Positions 20,618-29,582 of a stretch of 64,000 bases of DNA are shown piece after piece (the first letter of the stretch is position 1; each line of letters begins with the position of its first letter). Both the position numbers and the translations under genes were made by a program. The DNA is from Streptomyces acidiscabies (GTDB lineage Bacteria; Actinomycetota; Actinomycetes; Streptomycetales; Streptomycetaceae): contig NZ_JAGJBY010000001.1 of the NCBI RefSeq assembly GCF_020010905.1, positions 3,306,001 to 3,370,000 on the forward strand, written 5' to 3'. The notes beneath the pieces are model-generated. The model was given only the letters and a program-made list of their open reading frames with translations. It did no database searches and had not been told where the DNA came from.

Positions 20618-21945
20618 GGCGCCAGCCGGAAACTCCGGTGCCCGGGACGGAAGTGCCGCTCCAACCCCCGCCAGACATCGTCGTACCGCTCCTGAAGATG
20701 CTCCCCGGCATGCGCCGCGAGCGTGATCGGCCAGCGCGTCTCGAACATGAACGCCAGCCCGTCGTCGAGGCGTTGGGGCTTCAGCTCGGCGGCGCTCGCC
20801 CGGTCGTACGTCTCCCGGTCGGGCCCGTGCGCGGACATCATGTTGTGCAGCGACCCCCCGCCCGGCACGAACCCGTCGGCCTTCGCGTCGTACGCCCCCT
20901 CGATCAACCCCATGTACTCGCTCATCACGTTCCGATGGAAGTACGGCGGCCGGAACGTGTCCTCGCCGACCAGCCAACGCGGCGCGAACACCACGAAGTC
21001 GACGCCGGCGAGCCCCGGTGTGTCCGACGGCGACGTCAGCACCGTGAAGATCGACGGGTCGGGATGGTCGTACGAGATCGTCCCGATGACGTTGAAGCGC
21101 CGCAGGTCGTACACGTACGGCACGAGGTTGCCGTGCCAGGCGACGACGTCGAGAGGGGAGTGGCCGTACGTCGCCCGCCAGAGGTTGCCGCAGAACTTGT
21201 TGACGACCTCGACGGGACCTTCGACGTCCTCGTACGCGGCGGCCGGTGCCTTGAAGTCCCGTGGATTCGCCAGGCCGTTGGCGCCGATCGGCCCGAGGTC
21301 GGGGAGCCGGAAGGGGGCGCCGTAGTTCTCGCAGACGTACCCGCGGGCGGTCGCGTCGAGGAGGGTGACACGGAACCGTACGCCGCGCGGGATCAGCGCC
21401 ATGTGCCCCGGTTCCGCGTGGAGTTGGCCGAACTCCGTGTGCAGCAGGAGACCGCCGCGCTCGGGGACGATCAGCAACTCCCCGTCCGCGTCGGAGAAGA
21501 CGCGGTCCATGGAGGCGTTCGCGTGATACAGGTGCACGGCCATCCCGGCGCGCTGCGTGGCGTCACCGTTGCCGCCGACCGTCCAGAGCCCGGCGAGGAA
21601 GTCGGTGCCGGGGGCGGGCTCCGGAAGGGGGTTCCAGCGCAGCCGGTTGGGGTCGGGGACGGCCTCCGTGAAGGGGCCCGTACGGATCGCGCCGTTGTCG
21701 GTCCGGGCGAACGCGGGGTGCGCGGCGCTCGGCCGGATCCGGTAGAGCCACGAGCGCCGGTTGTGGGCGCGCGGCTCGGTGAACGCCGTACCGCTGAGCT
21801 GCTCCGCGTAGAGCCCGAGGGGGGCGCGCTGGGGGGAGTTGCGGCCCTCGGGGAGCGCGCCGGGCACCGCCTCCGAGCTGTGCTCGTTGCCGAAGCCGGT
21901 GAGGTACGTCAGTCCCTCCGCGGTCTTACGCGCGTCCGTGGCCAT
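20614..21945 (-). CDS. hmgA: Homogentisate 1,2-dioxygenase
   Basis: A 443-residue iron dioxygenase that cleaves homogentisate to maleylacetoacetate in tyrosine/phenylalanine degradation. The signature start [19 protein letters not shown] and the iron ligand region [17 protein letters not shown] ... [11 protein letters not shown] (His, Glu, His) are present, and length matches the family (~440). Coupled by a 4-bp overlap to the GntR downstream. No fumarylacetoacetase or maleylacetoacetate isomerase is visible nearby. Confidence 0.97.
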   Translation of the reverse strand: MATDARKTAEGLTYLTGFGNEHSSEAVPGALPEGRNSPQRAPLGLYAEQLSGTAFTEPRAHNRRSWLYRIRPSAAHPAFARTDNGAIRTGPFTEAVPDPNRLRWNPLPEPAPGTDFLAGLWTVGGNGDATQRAGMAVHLYHANASMDRVFSDADGELLIVPERGGLLLHTEFGQLHAEPGHMALIPRGVRFRVTLLDATARGYVCENYGAPFRLPDLGPIGANGLANPRDFKAPAAAYEDVEGPVEVVNKFCGNLWRATYGHSPLDVVAWHGNLVPYVYDLRRFNVIGTISYDHPDPSIFTVLTSPSDTPGLAGVDFVVFAPRWLVGEDTFRPPYFHRNVMSEYMGLIEGAYDAKADGFVPGGGSLHNMMSAHGPDRETYDRASAAELKPQRLDDGLAFMFETRWPITLAAHAGEHLQERYDDVWRGLERHFRPGHRSFRLAP

Positions 21946-22105
21946 CGTCGCTCCCTCGCGTCCGAATCCTCTGTATCACCGTAGGAATGAAAGGGCTGGC
22001 TCGCAAGGGGTACCCGTGTAGTCCTCTGGTAGGACGATCACGGGGGGACGAGAACCAGACCTCAGGGGGATTCGGGCGCCGGAGCGCTGTTCTAGGCTCA
22101 CGGGC

Positions 22106-22822
22106 ATGTCGTGGACGCGTGGGTTTCTCGCCGCGCTCGCGGTCTGTGTCCTGCTGCCGGCCGGACTCGCGGGCTGCGAGTCCAGTGCCGGCTCCGAACA
22201 GGGAGACGGGAAGAACGGGGCGTCGACCGCCCCTGCCGGAAAACTCCTGGACGACACGGACGAGGCGGGCCGCCGGTACCGGGAGGTAGGCAGCAAAGGG
22301 GCGCCCTGGGTGGGCGTCCAGGTCGAACCGGACTCGGACGGGAGCTGGGAGGTACGCCTCACGCTGCGCAACTTCCGCTTCTCCCCCGAGGGGAGCGCCG
22401 CGCGGGCCGTCGAGGGCCGGGGTGCCGCGCGCCTGTACGTCGACGAGAAGCCGCTCGCCGAACTGCGCACCCCGAGGTACCGCATCGGCGTGGGCTACCT
22501 GCCGCACGGCACCCACCACGTCACGGCCCGGCTGTACGCGGACGACGGCACGGTGTGGGCGGTGGACGGCAAGGCGGTACAGAGCACGGCGGACATCACG
22601 GCATCGGAGCCGGAGGAATCGCCGGGGGCGACGTCGCCTTCGGCCTCGGTGTCGGGGCCGGCGTCGCCGACGGGGGTCGCGCTGGGGGCGGGGGCGGGAG
22701 GCGCGGCGGACACTGCGGTGGGCTCGTACCCCTACCCGTACTCCCCGTACGTCTCCCTCGTCGTGCACACCCCCTCCAGTAGCCCCCGGTCCCTCTCCGG
22801 TACTACGGGCGGTAGCCTCTAG
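22106..22822 (+). CDS. Putative lipoprotein
   Basis: A 238-residue protein with an N-terminal lipobox (LLPAGLAGCES, Cys at ~residue 24), so it is predicted to be lipid-anchored outside the membrane. The middle contains a beta-rich segment (GAPWVGVQVEPDSDGSWEVRLTLRNF and YRIGVGYLPHGTHHVTARLYADDG) of about 120 residues. The C-terminus is Ala/Ser/Pro-rich and ends PYSPYVSLVVHTPSSSP. I recognise no family. The following gene is a TetR, 80 bp downstream. Confidence 0.75.
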   Translation: MSWTRGFLAALAVCVLLPAGLAGCESSAGSEQGDGKNGASTAPAGKLLDDTDEAGRRYREVGSKGAPWVGVQVEPDSDGSWEVRLTLRNFRFSPEGSAARAVEGRGAARLYVDEKPLAELRTPRYRIGVGYLPHGTHHVTARLYADDGTVWAVDGKAVQSTADITASEPEESPGATSPSASVSGPASPTGVALGAGAGGAADTAVGSYPYPYSPYVSLVVHTPSSSPRSLSGTTGGSL

Positions 22823-22903
22823 CACCTCCGCGGAGCCGAGCGCGGTCGGCAGCCCGTTCCGTCCCGAGGGGCGGGGTACCCCGGCCACCGGCGGAAAGGC
22901 ATC

Positions 22904-23521
22904 ATGAACTCCGTGCCTCAAGCGACATCGCTGCGCCGCGCGCCCGTCCAGCGCCGGAGTGCGGAACGGCTGACCAGGATCCTCGACGCGTGCGCGGACC
23001 TCCTCGACGAGGTGGGCTACGACGACCTCTCCACGCGGGCCGTCGCCCAGCGGGCCGGCGTGCCCATCGGCTCGGTGTACCGCTTCTTCGGGAACAAGCG
23101 GCAGATGGCCGACGCGCTGGCCCAGCGCAACCTTGAGAGGTACTCCACCCGGGTGACGGAGCGGCTCAAGCGGGCCGGCGCCGGGGACTGGCGGGCGGCG
23201 ATGGACGCGGTGCTCGACGAGTACCTGGAGATGACCCGTACCGCCCCCGGCTTCTCCCTCGTCGACTTCGGCAACCAGATCCCGGTCGGCTCCCGGCACG
23301 CCGAGCCCAACACGCGCGTAGCCGACCGCCTCACGGAACTCCTCTCGGCGTACCTGGACCGGACGCCGGACGACGACCTGCGCCGGACGTTCCTGATCGC
23401 CGTCGAGACCGCCGACACCCTCGTCCACCTGGCCTTCCGCCTGTCCCCGGAGGGGGACGAGAGGGTGATCGACGAGACGCGGGAGCTGCTGCGGGCGTAT
23501 CTGGCGAGGGTGCTGGACTGA
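22904..23521 (+). CDS. TetR/AcrR regulator
   Basis: A 205-residue TetR regulator with an intact HTH (RILDACADLLDEVGYDDLSTRAVAQRAGVPIGSVYRFFGNK, in segments, residues ~25-65). The ligand domain is generic. An operator-like palindrome at 23599-23614 lies between it and the molybdopterin oxidoreductase, which makes that enzyme the likely target. Confidence 0.88.
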   Translation: MNSVPQATSLRRAPVQRRSAERLTRILDACADLLDEVGYDDLSTRAVAQRAGVPIGSVYRFFGNKRQMADALAQRNLERYSTRVTERLKRAGAGDWRAAMDAVLDEYLEMTRTAPGFSLVDFGNQIPVGSRHAEPNTRVADRLTELLSAYLDRTPDDDLRRTFLIAVETADTLVHLAFRLSPEGDERVIDETRELLRAYLARVLD

Positions 23522-23598
23522 GGGCCGGACCGGGGGCCGGACCGGGGGTGTCGTAGTCCCCTCCCTCTCAAGGACTAACTCCAAAGGACTCCCCGTAA

Positions 23599-23614
23599 TA
23601 CCTACCGGTCGGTA
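23599..23614. promoter_or_regulatory. TetR-type operator upstream of molybdoenzyme
   Basis: TACCTACC-GGTCGGTA, a 16-bp palindrome with one mismatch, 67 bp upstream of the oxidoreductase GTG. It is flanked by a wider inverted pair TAATAC (23596-23601) and GTATTA (23623-23628). Confidence 0.5.
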
Positions 23615-23680
23615 CGCTCGGAGTATTAGCACCCGCGTACTAGTACCCGCGCCGAAGCCGCCGCCCCTCCGGGAGGACCC

Positions 23681-25912
23681 GTGTCCCGAACCGCCCTGCG
23701 TGTCTGCCCCCTGTGCGAGGCCACCTGCGGTCTGACGCTCACGATCGAGGGGACCACGGTCACCCATGCCCGGGGAGACCGGGACGACGTGTTCAGCAAG
23801 GGCTTCGTGTGCCCCAAGGGCGCGTCCTTCGGCGCGGTCGACGGCGACCCCGACCGGCTGCGGACACCGCTCGTCCGCAGGGACGGCGAGCTGCGGGAGG
23901 CCACCTGGACGGAGGCCTTCGACGCCGTGGCCGCCGGAGTGCGGGGCGTCGTCGAGCGGTACGGCGCCGACTCGGTCGGCGTGGTGCTCGGCAACCCCAA
24001 CGTGCACACCGTCGCCGGCGCCCTCTACCCGCCCGTCCTGCTCGCCGGCCTCGGCACGCGCAGCTACTTCACCGCCTCGACGGTGGACCAGATGCCCAAG
24101 CACGTCTCCTCCGGCCTCCTCTTCGGAGACGCGAACGCCATCCCCGTACCCGACCTCGACCGCACCGACCACCTCCTGCTGATCGGCGCCAACCCCCTTG
24201 AGTCCAACGGGAGTCTGTGCACGGCCCCCGACTTCCCGGGCCGCCTCAAGGCGCTGAAGGCGCGCGGCGGCACCCTCGTCGTCATCGACCCGCGCCGCAC
24301 CCGCACGGCGAAGCTCGCCGACCGCCACGTCCCGATCCGGCCGGGCACGGACGCCCTGCTGCTCGCGGCGATGGCGCACACCCTGTTCGCCGAAGACCTC
24401 GTGGACACAGGGGAGTTGACCCCGCACCTCCAGGGCCTGGCCGAACTCCGGGAAGCCGTCGGCGAGTTCACCCCCGACGCCGTGGCCGCCGCCTGCGACG
24501 TCGACGCCGACACGATCCGCACCCTCGCCCGCGACCTCGCCGCTGCCCCGACTGCCGCCGTGTACGCGCGGATCGGGAGCTGCACGGTCCCGTACGGCAC
24601 GCTCGCGAGCTGGCTCGTGGACGTCCTGAACATCCTCACCGGCAACCTCGACCGCGTCGGCGGCGCCCTTTTCCCCCAGGCGGCGACGGACAAGACGCCG
24701 CGTCCGGCGGGACCCAGTCACGGGTTCGCGCTGGGGAGGTGGCGGTCGCGGGTGAGTCAACATCCGGAGGCCAAGGGTGAGTTGCCGCTCTCCGCGCTGG
24801 CCGAGGAGATCGATACGGCGACGGCGGAGGGCGAGCCGATCCGCGCGCTGATCGCGGTCGCCGCGAACCCCGTGCTGTCCGCGCCGGACGGCGACCGGCT
24901 CGACAAGGCCCTGGAATCCCTGGAGTTCATGGTCAGCGTCGACCCCTACCTCAACGAGACGTCCCGGCACGCCGACGTGATCCTGCCCCCGCCGCCGCCC
25001 TCGCAGAGCCCGCACCACGACTTCGCGCTCAACACCCTCGCGATCCGCGCCCAGGTCCGCTACAACCGGGCCGCGATCCCGCTGGAACCCGGCCGCATGG
25101 CCGAGAGCGAGATCCTCGCGCGCCTCACCCTCGCCGCGACCGGCATGCACGGCGCCGACCCGTCCGCCGTCGACGACCTGGTCATCGGCCAGACTCTCGG
25201 CAAGGCCGTCAAGGAGGCCCACTCCCCGGCGTACGGCCGCGACTCGAAGGATCTCGCCGATCAACTCACCGGCGAGAACGGCGTGGAGCGCCGCCTCGAC
25301 CTGATGCTCCGCCTCGGCCCGTACGGCGACGGCTTCGGCGTACGGCCGGACGGCGTCACCCTGGAGAAGGTGCTCGCGCACCCGCACGGCATCGACCTCG
25401 GCCCCCTGCGTCCGCGCCTCCCGCAGCCGCTGAAGACGCGGAGCGGCAAGGTCGAGCTGTTCCCGGAGCCGATCGCCGCCGACCTCCCGCGACTTGTCCG
25501 CGCGATGTCCCAACTCCCCACGGGGCTCGTCCTGGTGGGCCGCCGCCACCTGCGCTCGAACAACAGCTGGATGCACAACGTGCCGCCCCTGACCGGCGGT
25601 TCGAACCGATGCACCCTGCACCTGCACCCCGAGGACGCCGAACGCCTCGGCGTCACCGACGGCGGGTACGTCCGCGTGAAGGGCGCCGGGGGAGCGGTCA
25701 CCGCACCCGTCGAGGTCACCGACTCGGTCCGGCGCGGCGTCGTCAGCCTCCCGCACGGCTGGGGACACGACCGCCCCGGCACCCGCATGGGCCACGCGGC
25801 TCTCGATCCCGGCGTCAACGTCAACCAGCTCCTCGACGGCCGGCTGCTGGACCCCCTGTCGGGGAACGCGGTCCTCAACGGCGTACCCGTCGATCTCGAT
25901 CCGGTCCGCTGA
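23681..25912 (+). CDS. Molybdopterin oxidoreductase (Mo/W-bis-MGD)
   Basis: A 743-residue enzyme of the DMSO reductase family. An N-terminal 4Fe-4S site CX2CX3C (Cys9, Cys12, Cys16) with a fourth Cys in KGFVCPKGA is intact. The middle carries MGD-binding segments (GANPLESNG, VVIDPRRTRTAKLADRHVPIRPGTD), and the C-terminal MGD-contact domain is seen as LVGRRHLRSNNSWMHN and GWGHDRPG. The GTG start has GGGAGGA upstream. No small Fe-S or membrane-anchor subunit is near, so it may be a soluble cytosolic oxidoreductase; the substrate is unknown. Likely controlled by the TetR upstream. Confidence 0.92.
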   Translation: MSRTALRVCPLCEATCGLTLTIEGTTVTHARGDRDDVFSKGFVCPKGASFGAVDGDPDRLRTPLVRRDGELREATWTEAFDAVAAGVRGVVERYGADSVGVVLGNPNVHTVAGALYPPVLLAGLGTRSYFTASTVDQMPKHVSSGLLFGDANAIPVPDLDRTDHLLLIGANPLESNGSLCTAPDFPGRLKALKARGGTLVVIDPRRTRTAKLADRHVPIRPGTDALLLAAMAHTLFAEDLVDTGELTPHLQGLAELREAVGEFTPDAVAAACDVDADTIRTLARDLAAAPTAAVYARIGSCTVPYGTLASWLVDVLNILTGNLDRVGGALFPQAATDKTPRPAGPSHGFALGRWRSRVSQHPEAKGELPLSALAEEIDTATAEGEPIRALIAVAANPVLSAPDGDRLDKALESLEFMVSVDPYLNETSRHADVILPPPPPSQSPHHDFALNTLAIRAQVRYNRAAIPLEPGRMAESEILARLTLAATGMHGADPSAVDDLVIGQTLGKAVKEAHSPAYGRDSKDLADQLTGENGVERRLDLMLRLGPYGDGFGVRPDGVTLEKVLAHPHGIDLGPLRPRLPQPLKTRSGKVELFPEPIAADLPRLVRAMSQLPTGLVLVGRRHLRSNNSWMHNVPPLTGGSNRCTLHLHPEDAERLGVTDGGYVRVKGAGGAVTAPVEVTDSVRRGVVSLPHGWGHDRPGTRMGHAALDPGVNVNQLLDGRLLDPLSGNAVLNGVPVDLDPVR

Positions 25913-25921
25913 TACCCCACC

Positions 25922-25941
25922 GGTACTAGAGCTCTAGTACC
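25922..25941. repeat. Perfect 20-bp palindrome
   Basis: GGTACTAGAGCTCTAGTACC is its own reverse complement. It starts 9 bp after the molybdoenzyme stop, 128 bp before citM-type transporter. It could be a terminator without loop (cruciform) or an operator. Confidence 0.9.
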
Positions 25942-25970
25942 TGACCAGGAGTTTTGCGCTTATTGCTCGC

Positions 25971-26059
25971 GTGTCAACGTCTTGTTAACACTCTTGCGCG
26001 CCACCTAACGTCGTCGCACCGCCAGCCCCCGGTGGGATGTTCAAGGGCGAACGTTAGGT
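25971..26059 (+). promoter_or_regulatory. Operator and leader inverted repeat before citrate transporter
   Basis: Two nested elements. GTGTCAAC-N5-GTTAACAC (25971-25991, 7 of 8 pairs) looks like an operator. ACCTAACGT (26003-26011) and ACGTTAGGT (26051-26059) form a perfect 9-bp inverted pair; the second arm ends 9 nt before the ATG and contains the only AGG near the start, so pairing would hide the ribosome site. Confidence 0.5.
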
Positions 26060-26068
26060 ATCCAACTC

Positions 26069-27526
26069 ATGCTGACCATCCTCGGCTTCACCATGATCGC
26101 GACATTCCTTGTCCTGATCATGCTGAAGAAGATGTCGCCGATCGCGGCGCTCGTACTGATACCCGCGCTGTTCTGCGTGTTCGTCGGCAAGGGTGCCCAC
26201 CTCGGCGACTACGTCATCGACGGCGTCACCGGCCTCGCCCCCACCGCGGCCATGCTCATGTTCGCGATCGTCTACTTCGGTGTGATGATCGACGTCGGCC
26301 TCTTCGACCCGATCGTGCGGGGCATCCTGAAGTTCTGCAAGGCCGACCCGCTCAGGATCGTCGTCGGTACGGCGATCCTCGCGGCGATCGTCTCCCTCGA
26401 CGGCGACGGCTCCACGACCTTCATGATCACCGTCTCGGCGATGTACCCCCTCTACAAGCGGCTCAAGATGAGCCTCGTCGTGATGACCGGCGTCGCGGCC
26501 ATGGCCAACGGCGTGATGAACACGCTGCCCTGGGGCGGCCCGACGGCCCGCGCGGCGACCGCGCTGAAGCTCGACGCGAGCGACATCTTCGTACCGATGA
26601 TCCCGGCGCTGGCCGTCGGCCTGGTCTTCGTGTTCGCCCTCTCGTACGTCCTCGGCCGCCGCGAGCGCAAGCGGCTCGGCGTGCTGACGCTGGACGACGT
26701 GCTGGTCGAGGAGAAGACCACGGAGTCGGAGACGGTCCTGGTCGGCGCGGGCACTACGGGTGCTACAGGTACTACGGGGGCCAAGGGCGCCGCCGGGGGT
26801 ACTACGGGTACGACGGGGTCCACGGGTTCCACCGGAGGTACTACGGGTACGACGGGCGGCGACGACAGCGACGAGGACGACGGCTTCCGGGTCCTCGACC
26901 CCGACCGCTCCACCCTGCGCCCCAAGCTGTACTGGTTCAACGCGCTCCTGACGGTCACCCTCCTCACTGCGATGATCATGGAGTGGCTGCCGATACCGGT
27001 GCTGTTCCTGCTCGGCGCGGCCCTCGCCCTGACCGTCAACTTCCCGCACATGCCCGATCAGAAGGCCCGCCTCGCCGCCCACGCGGAGAACGTCCTCAAC
27101 GTCTCCGGCATGGTCTTCGCCGCCGCCGTCTTCACCGGCGTCCTCAAGGGCACCGGCATGGTCGACCACATGGCGCGCTGGCTCGTCGACAACATCCCCG
27201 ACGGCATGGGCCCCCACATGGCCTTCGTCACCGGTCTGTTGAGCCTCCCGCTCACCTACTTCATGTCCAACGACGGTTTCTACTTCGGCGTCCTCCCCGT
27301 CCTCGCCGAGGCCGGCCAGGCGCACGGCGTCTCCTCCCTGGAGATCGCCCGCGCCTCCCTCGTCGGCCAGCCGCTGCACATGTCCAGCCCGCTCGTCCCC
27401 GCCGTCTACGTCCTCGTCGGCATGGCGAAGGTCGAGTTCGGCGACCACACCCGGTTCGTCGTCAAGTGGGCCTGTCTCACCTGTCTGGTGATCCTCGCGG
27501 CGGGCATGCTCTTCGGGATCATCTAG
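26069..27526 (+). CDS. CitMHS citrate-metal transporter with collagen-like loop
   Basis: A 485-residue CitMHS transporter, importing citrate complexed to divalent metal with protons. Some 11-12 membrane segments are visible from MLTILGFTMIATFLVLIML to ILAAGMLFGII, and the family motif SLDGDGSTTFMI is at residues ~110-121. The central cytosolic loop is enlarged by residues ~228-266, almost entirely Gly/Thr/Ser/Ala with a Gly-X-Y-like period, then an acidic DDSDEDDG. Family members are usually ~440 long, so the insertion accounts for the extra length. Regulatory inverted repeats lie just upstream. Confidence 0.9.
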   Translation: MLTILGFTMIATFLVLIMLKKMSPIAALVLIPALFCVFVGKGAHLGDYVIDGVTGLAPTAAMLMFAIVYFGVMIDVGLFDPIVRGILKFCKADPLRIVVGTAILAAIVSLDGDGSTTFMITVSAMYPLYKRLKMSLVVMTGVAAMANGVMNTLPWGGPTARAATALKLDASDIFVPMIPALAVGLVFVFALSYVLGRRERKRLGVLTLDDVLVEEKTTESETVLVGAGTTGATGTTGAKGAAGGTTGTTGSTGSTGGTTGTTGGDDSDEDDGFRVLDPDRSTLRPKLYWFNALLTVTLLTAMIMEWLPIPVLFLLGAALALTVNFPHMPDQKARLAAHAENVLNVSGMVFAAAVFTGVLKGTGMVDHMARWLVDNIPDGMGPHMAFVTGLLSLPLTYFMSNDGFYFGVLPVLAEAGQAHGVSSLEIARASLVGQPLHMSSPLVPAVYVLVGMAKVEFGDHTRFVVKWACLTCLVILAAGMLFGII

Positions 27527-27566
27527 CGCAGGACCCGGCTCAACCGGCGTACAAATGGAGGTACTT

Positions 27567-28835
27567 GTGAGGCCCGGCGGGAACCGCGGCTGGCTGCTCA
27601 GGCTCGTCGTCGCCTTCTCCTTCGCACAGGGGGCGGTGTCGATGGCCCGGCCCGCCGTCTCCTACCGGGCCCTCGCGCTGGGCGCCGACGAGCGGGCGAT
27701 CGGCGTCATCGCGGGGGTGTACGCGCTGCTGCCGCTCTTCGTCGCGGTCCCGCTGGGCCGCCGTACGGATCACGGGCGCTGCGCCCCGCTGCTGCCGGCC
27801 GGTGTGGTCCTGATCGCGGGCGGCTGCGCGATGAGCGGCGTCGCCGACTCCCTGTGGGCGATGGCCCTTTGGAGCGGCGTGATGGGGCTCGGGCACCTCA
27901 GCTTCGTCATCGGCGCGCAGTCGCTGGTGGCCCGGCAGTCCGCGCCGCACGAACAGGACCGCAACTTCGGGCACTTCACCATCGGCGCCTCCCTCGGCCA
28001 GCTCGCCGGGCCCGTCGCCGCCGGTGCCCTCATCGGCGGCGACGACCTCGCCGGTACCAGCGCCCTCGCCCTCCTCGTCGCCGGGGCGGGCGCGGCCGTC
28101 GCGGTCAGCTCGCTGTGGCGGATCGAGGACCGGGCGACCGTTCCCAAGTCCCGTGCGCGGCAAGGCGATCGGGTGTCCGTGACGGGGATCCTGCGGACCC
28201 GGGGCGTGCCCGCCGGGATGCTCGTCAGCATGTCGGTGCTCTCCGCGACGGACATCCTCACCGCGTACCTGCCCGTCGTCGGCGAGAACCGCGGCATCTC
28301 CCCGGCGGCCGTCGGCCTCCTCCTCAGCCTGCGCGCCGCCGCCTCCATCGCCTGCCGCCTGATCCTCACCCCGCTGCTGCGGCTGCTGGGCCGTACGTGG
28401 CTCCTCACCCTGACCTGTCTGCTGGCCGCGCTGCTGTGCGCGGCGATCGCGATTCCCGTACCGGTGTGGGTACTTGGGGCGGTCCTCGCGGCGCTCGGCT
28501 TCTGCCTGGGCGTCGGCCAGCCCCTGTCGATGACGACGGTCGTCCAGGCGGCCCCCGCCTCCGCCCGCTCGACGGCCCTCGCGCTGCGCCTCACCGGCAA
28601 CCGGCTCGCGCAGGTCGCGGCGCCCGCCGGGGCGGGGCTGATGGCCGGTGCCGCCGGGGTCGCCGCGCCGTTCCTGATGCTGGGGGTGCTGTTGCTGCTG
28701 TCGTCGGGGGTGGCGCTGCGGGCACCGGGACCTCCGGGGGACGGGGAGGGGGTACCTGAGGGGGAGATACCTGAGAGGGACGGTTCTCCCCGGCGGCGAG
28801 GACGCCTCTCGCTGAGCCGTAAGAGTGAGGACTGA
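27567..28835 (+). CDS. MFS transporter
   Basis: A ~422-residue major facilitator with 12 predicted membrane segments. The motif GRRTDHGR between TM2 and TM3 fits the MFS loop signature. The start is probably the GTG at 27567, since GGAGG lies 5 nt before it; an ATG at 27555 would give four more residues but would use the SD bases as codons. Closely follows the CitMHS gene (40 bp), so they may be co-transcribed. The last ~40 residues are repetitive (EGVPEGEIPERDG). Substrate unknown. Confidence 0.87.
   Translation: MRPGGNRGWLLRLVVAFSFAQGAVSMARPAVSYRALALGADERAIGVIAGVYALLPLFVAVPLGRRTDHGRCAPLLPAGVVLIAGGCAMSGVADSLWAMALWSGVMGLGHLSFVIGAQSLVARQSAPHEQDRNFGHFTIGASLGQLAGPVAAGALIGGDDLAGTSALALLVAGAGAAVAVSSLWRIEDRATVPKSRARQGDRVSVTGILRTRGVPAGMLVSMSVLSATDILTAYLPVVGENRGISPAAVGLLLSLRAAASIACRLILTPLLRLLGRTWLLTLTCLLAALLCAAIAIPVPVWVLGAVLAALGFCLGVGQPLSMTTVVQAAPASARSTALALRLTGNRLAQVAAPAGAGLMAGAAGVAAPFLMLGVLLLLSSGVALRAPGPPGDGEGVPEGEIPERDGSPRRRGRLSLSRKSED
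28751..28780. repeat. 15-bp tandem duplication at MFS 3' end
   Basis: GGTACCTGAGGGGGA followed directly by GATACCTGAGAGGGA; in frame they give VPEGE and IPERD. Both units contain the word TACCTGAG that recurs across the window. Confidence 0.85.
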
Positions 28836-28924
28836 CGCCCCGTACGGCGATGCTCCCGCCGATCGCGTACTTCTTCGGCGCAGGCTTCCGAAAAAGATGA
28901 CAATCATCTGACTCGGAGGACTGT

Positions 28925-29566
28925 GTGACCCGCAGGTATCACTCTCGCCCGTACCTCTCCCGTAGGGCCGCCGCCCTGACGGCCCTCGCCGCCACAGGTA
29001 TGACACTCCTGGGAGCTACGGCCGCTATCGCCGCACCCGGTGACAACGGCGACGTCAAGGTCCACATGGTGGACACCGCGGTCGCCGCCCATGCCAACCA
29101 GCCGAAGATCTGCCGGTTCTACCTGGACGCCTTCAACTTCGACACCGCCCAGGGCATCGACTGGACGATCAATCCCCAGGGCGGACAGTCCGGCACCACC
29201 GCCTCGCTCTCCGACTCCCTCACCCTCACGAACGGTGCGGGCGTCACCGAGAACCTGCTGCTGCCGACCGGGCAGTACAAGCTGACCTGGAAGATCGTCG
29301 GCGGCAACGGCGCGGGCAAGATGAAGGTCTTCAAGGTCGACTGCCCCGACATCCCGACCAACCCGCCGAGCAGCCCGCCGCCGGGCGGTCCGGGCGGCCC
29401 CGGCGGTGGCCCCGGCGGACCCAACGGCGGTCCCCCGGCGGGCGGCGGCGGTCTCGCCAAGGCCGACGCCTTCAGCCCGCTGACCGGCGCGGCGGCCGTC
29501 GGCGTCACCGCGGTCGGCGCGGTGGCCTGGTTCCGGCTCCGCCGCCGCCCGCACGGTGCCGCGTAG
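28925..29566 (+). CDS. Exported surface protein, probable sortase substrate
   Basis: A 213-residue secreted protein. A signal peptide (RRAAALTALAATGMTLLGATAAIAAPG) is followed by a ~110-residue beta-type domain with two Cys, a Pro/Gly-rich linker (NPPSSPPPGGPGGPG), then DAFSPLTG, a hydrophobic segment (AAAVGVTAVGAVAWF) and a basic RLRRR tail. This tripartite end resembles a cell-wall sorting signal, with SPLTG in place of LPXTG. It is directly followed by a class F sortase, the probable partner. Confidence 0.8.
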   Translation: MTRRYHSRPYLSRRAAALTALAATGMTLLGATAAIAAPGDNGDVKVHMVDTAVAAHANQPKICRFYLDAFNFDTAQGIDWTINPQGGQSGTTASLSDSLTLTNGAGVTENLLLPTGQYKLTWKIVGGNGAGKMKVFKVDCPDIPTNPPSSPPPGGPGGPGGGPGGPNGGPPAGGGGLAKADAFSPLTGAAAVGVTAVGAVAWFRLRRRPHGAA

Positions 29567-29582
29567 CTCCGGAGCAGTACGC

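Noticed and set aside
21926..25795. Very long open frame (1,289 codons) on the minus strand
   Set aside because: It is the antisense shadow of the molybdopterin oxidoreductase, TetR and lipoprotein genes, produced by G/C-rich third positions; no domain, no ribosome site.
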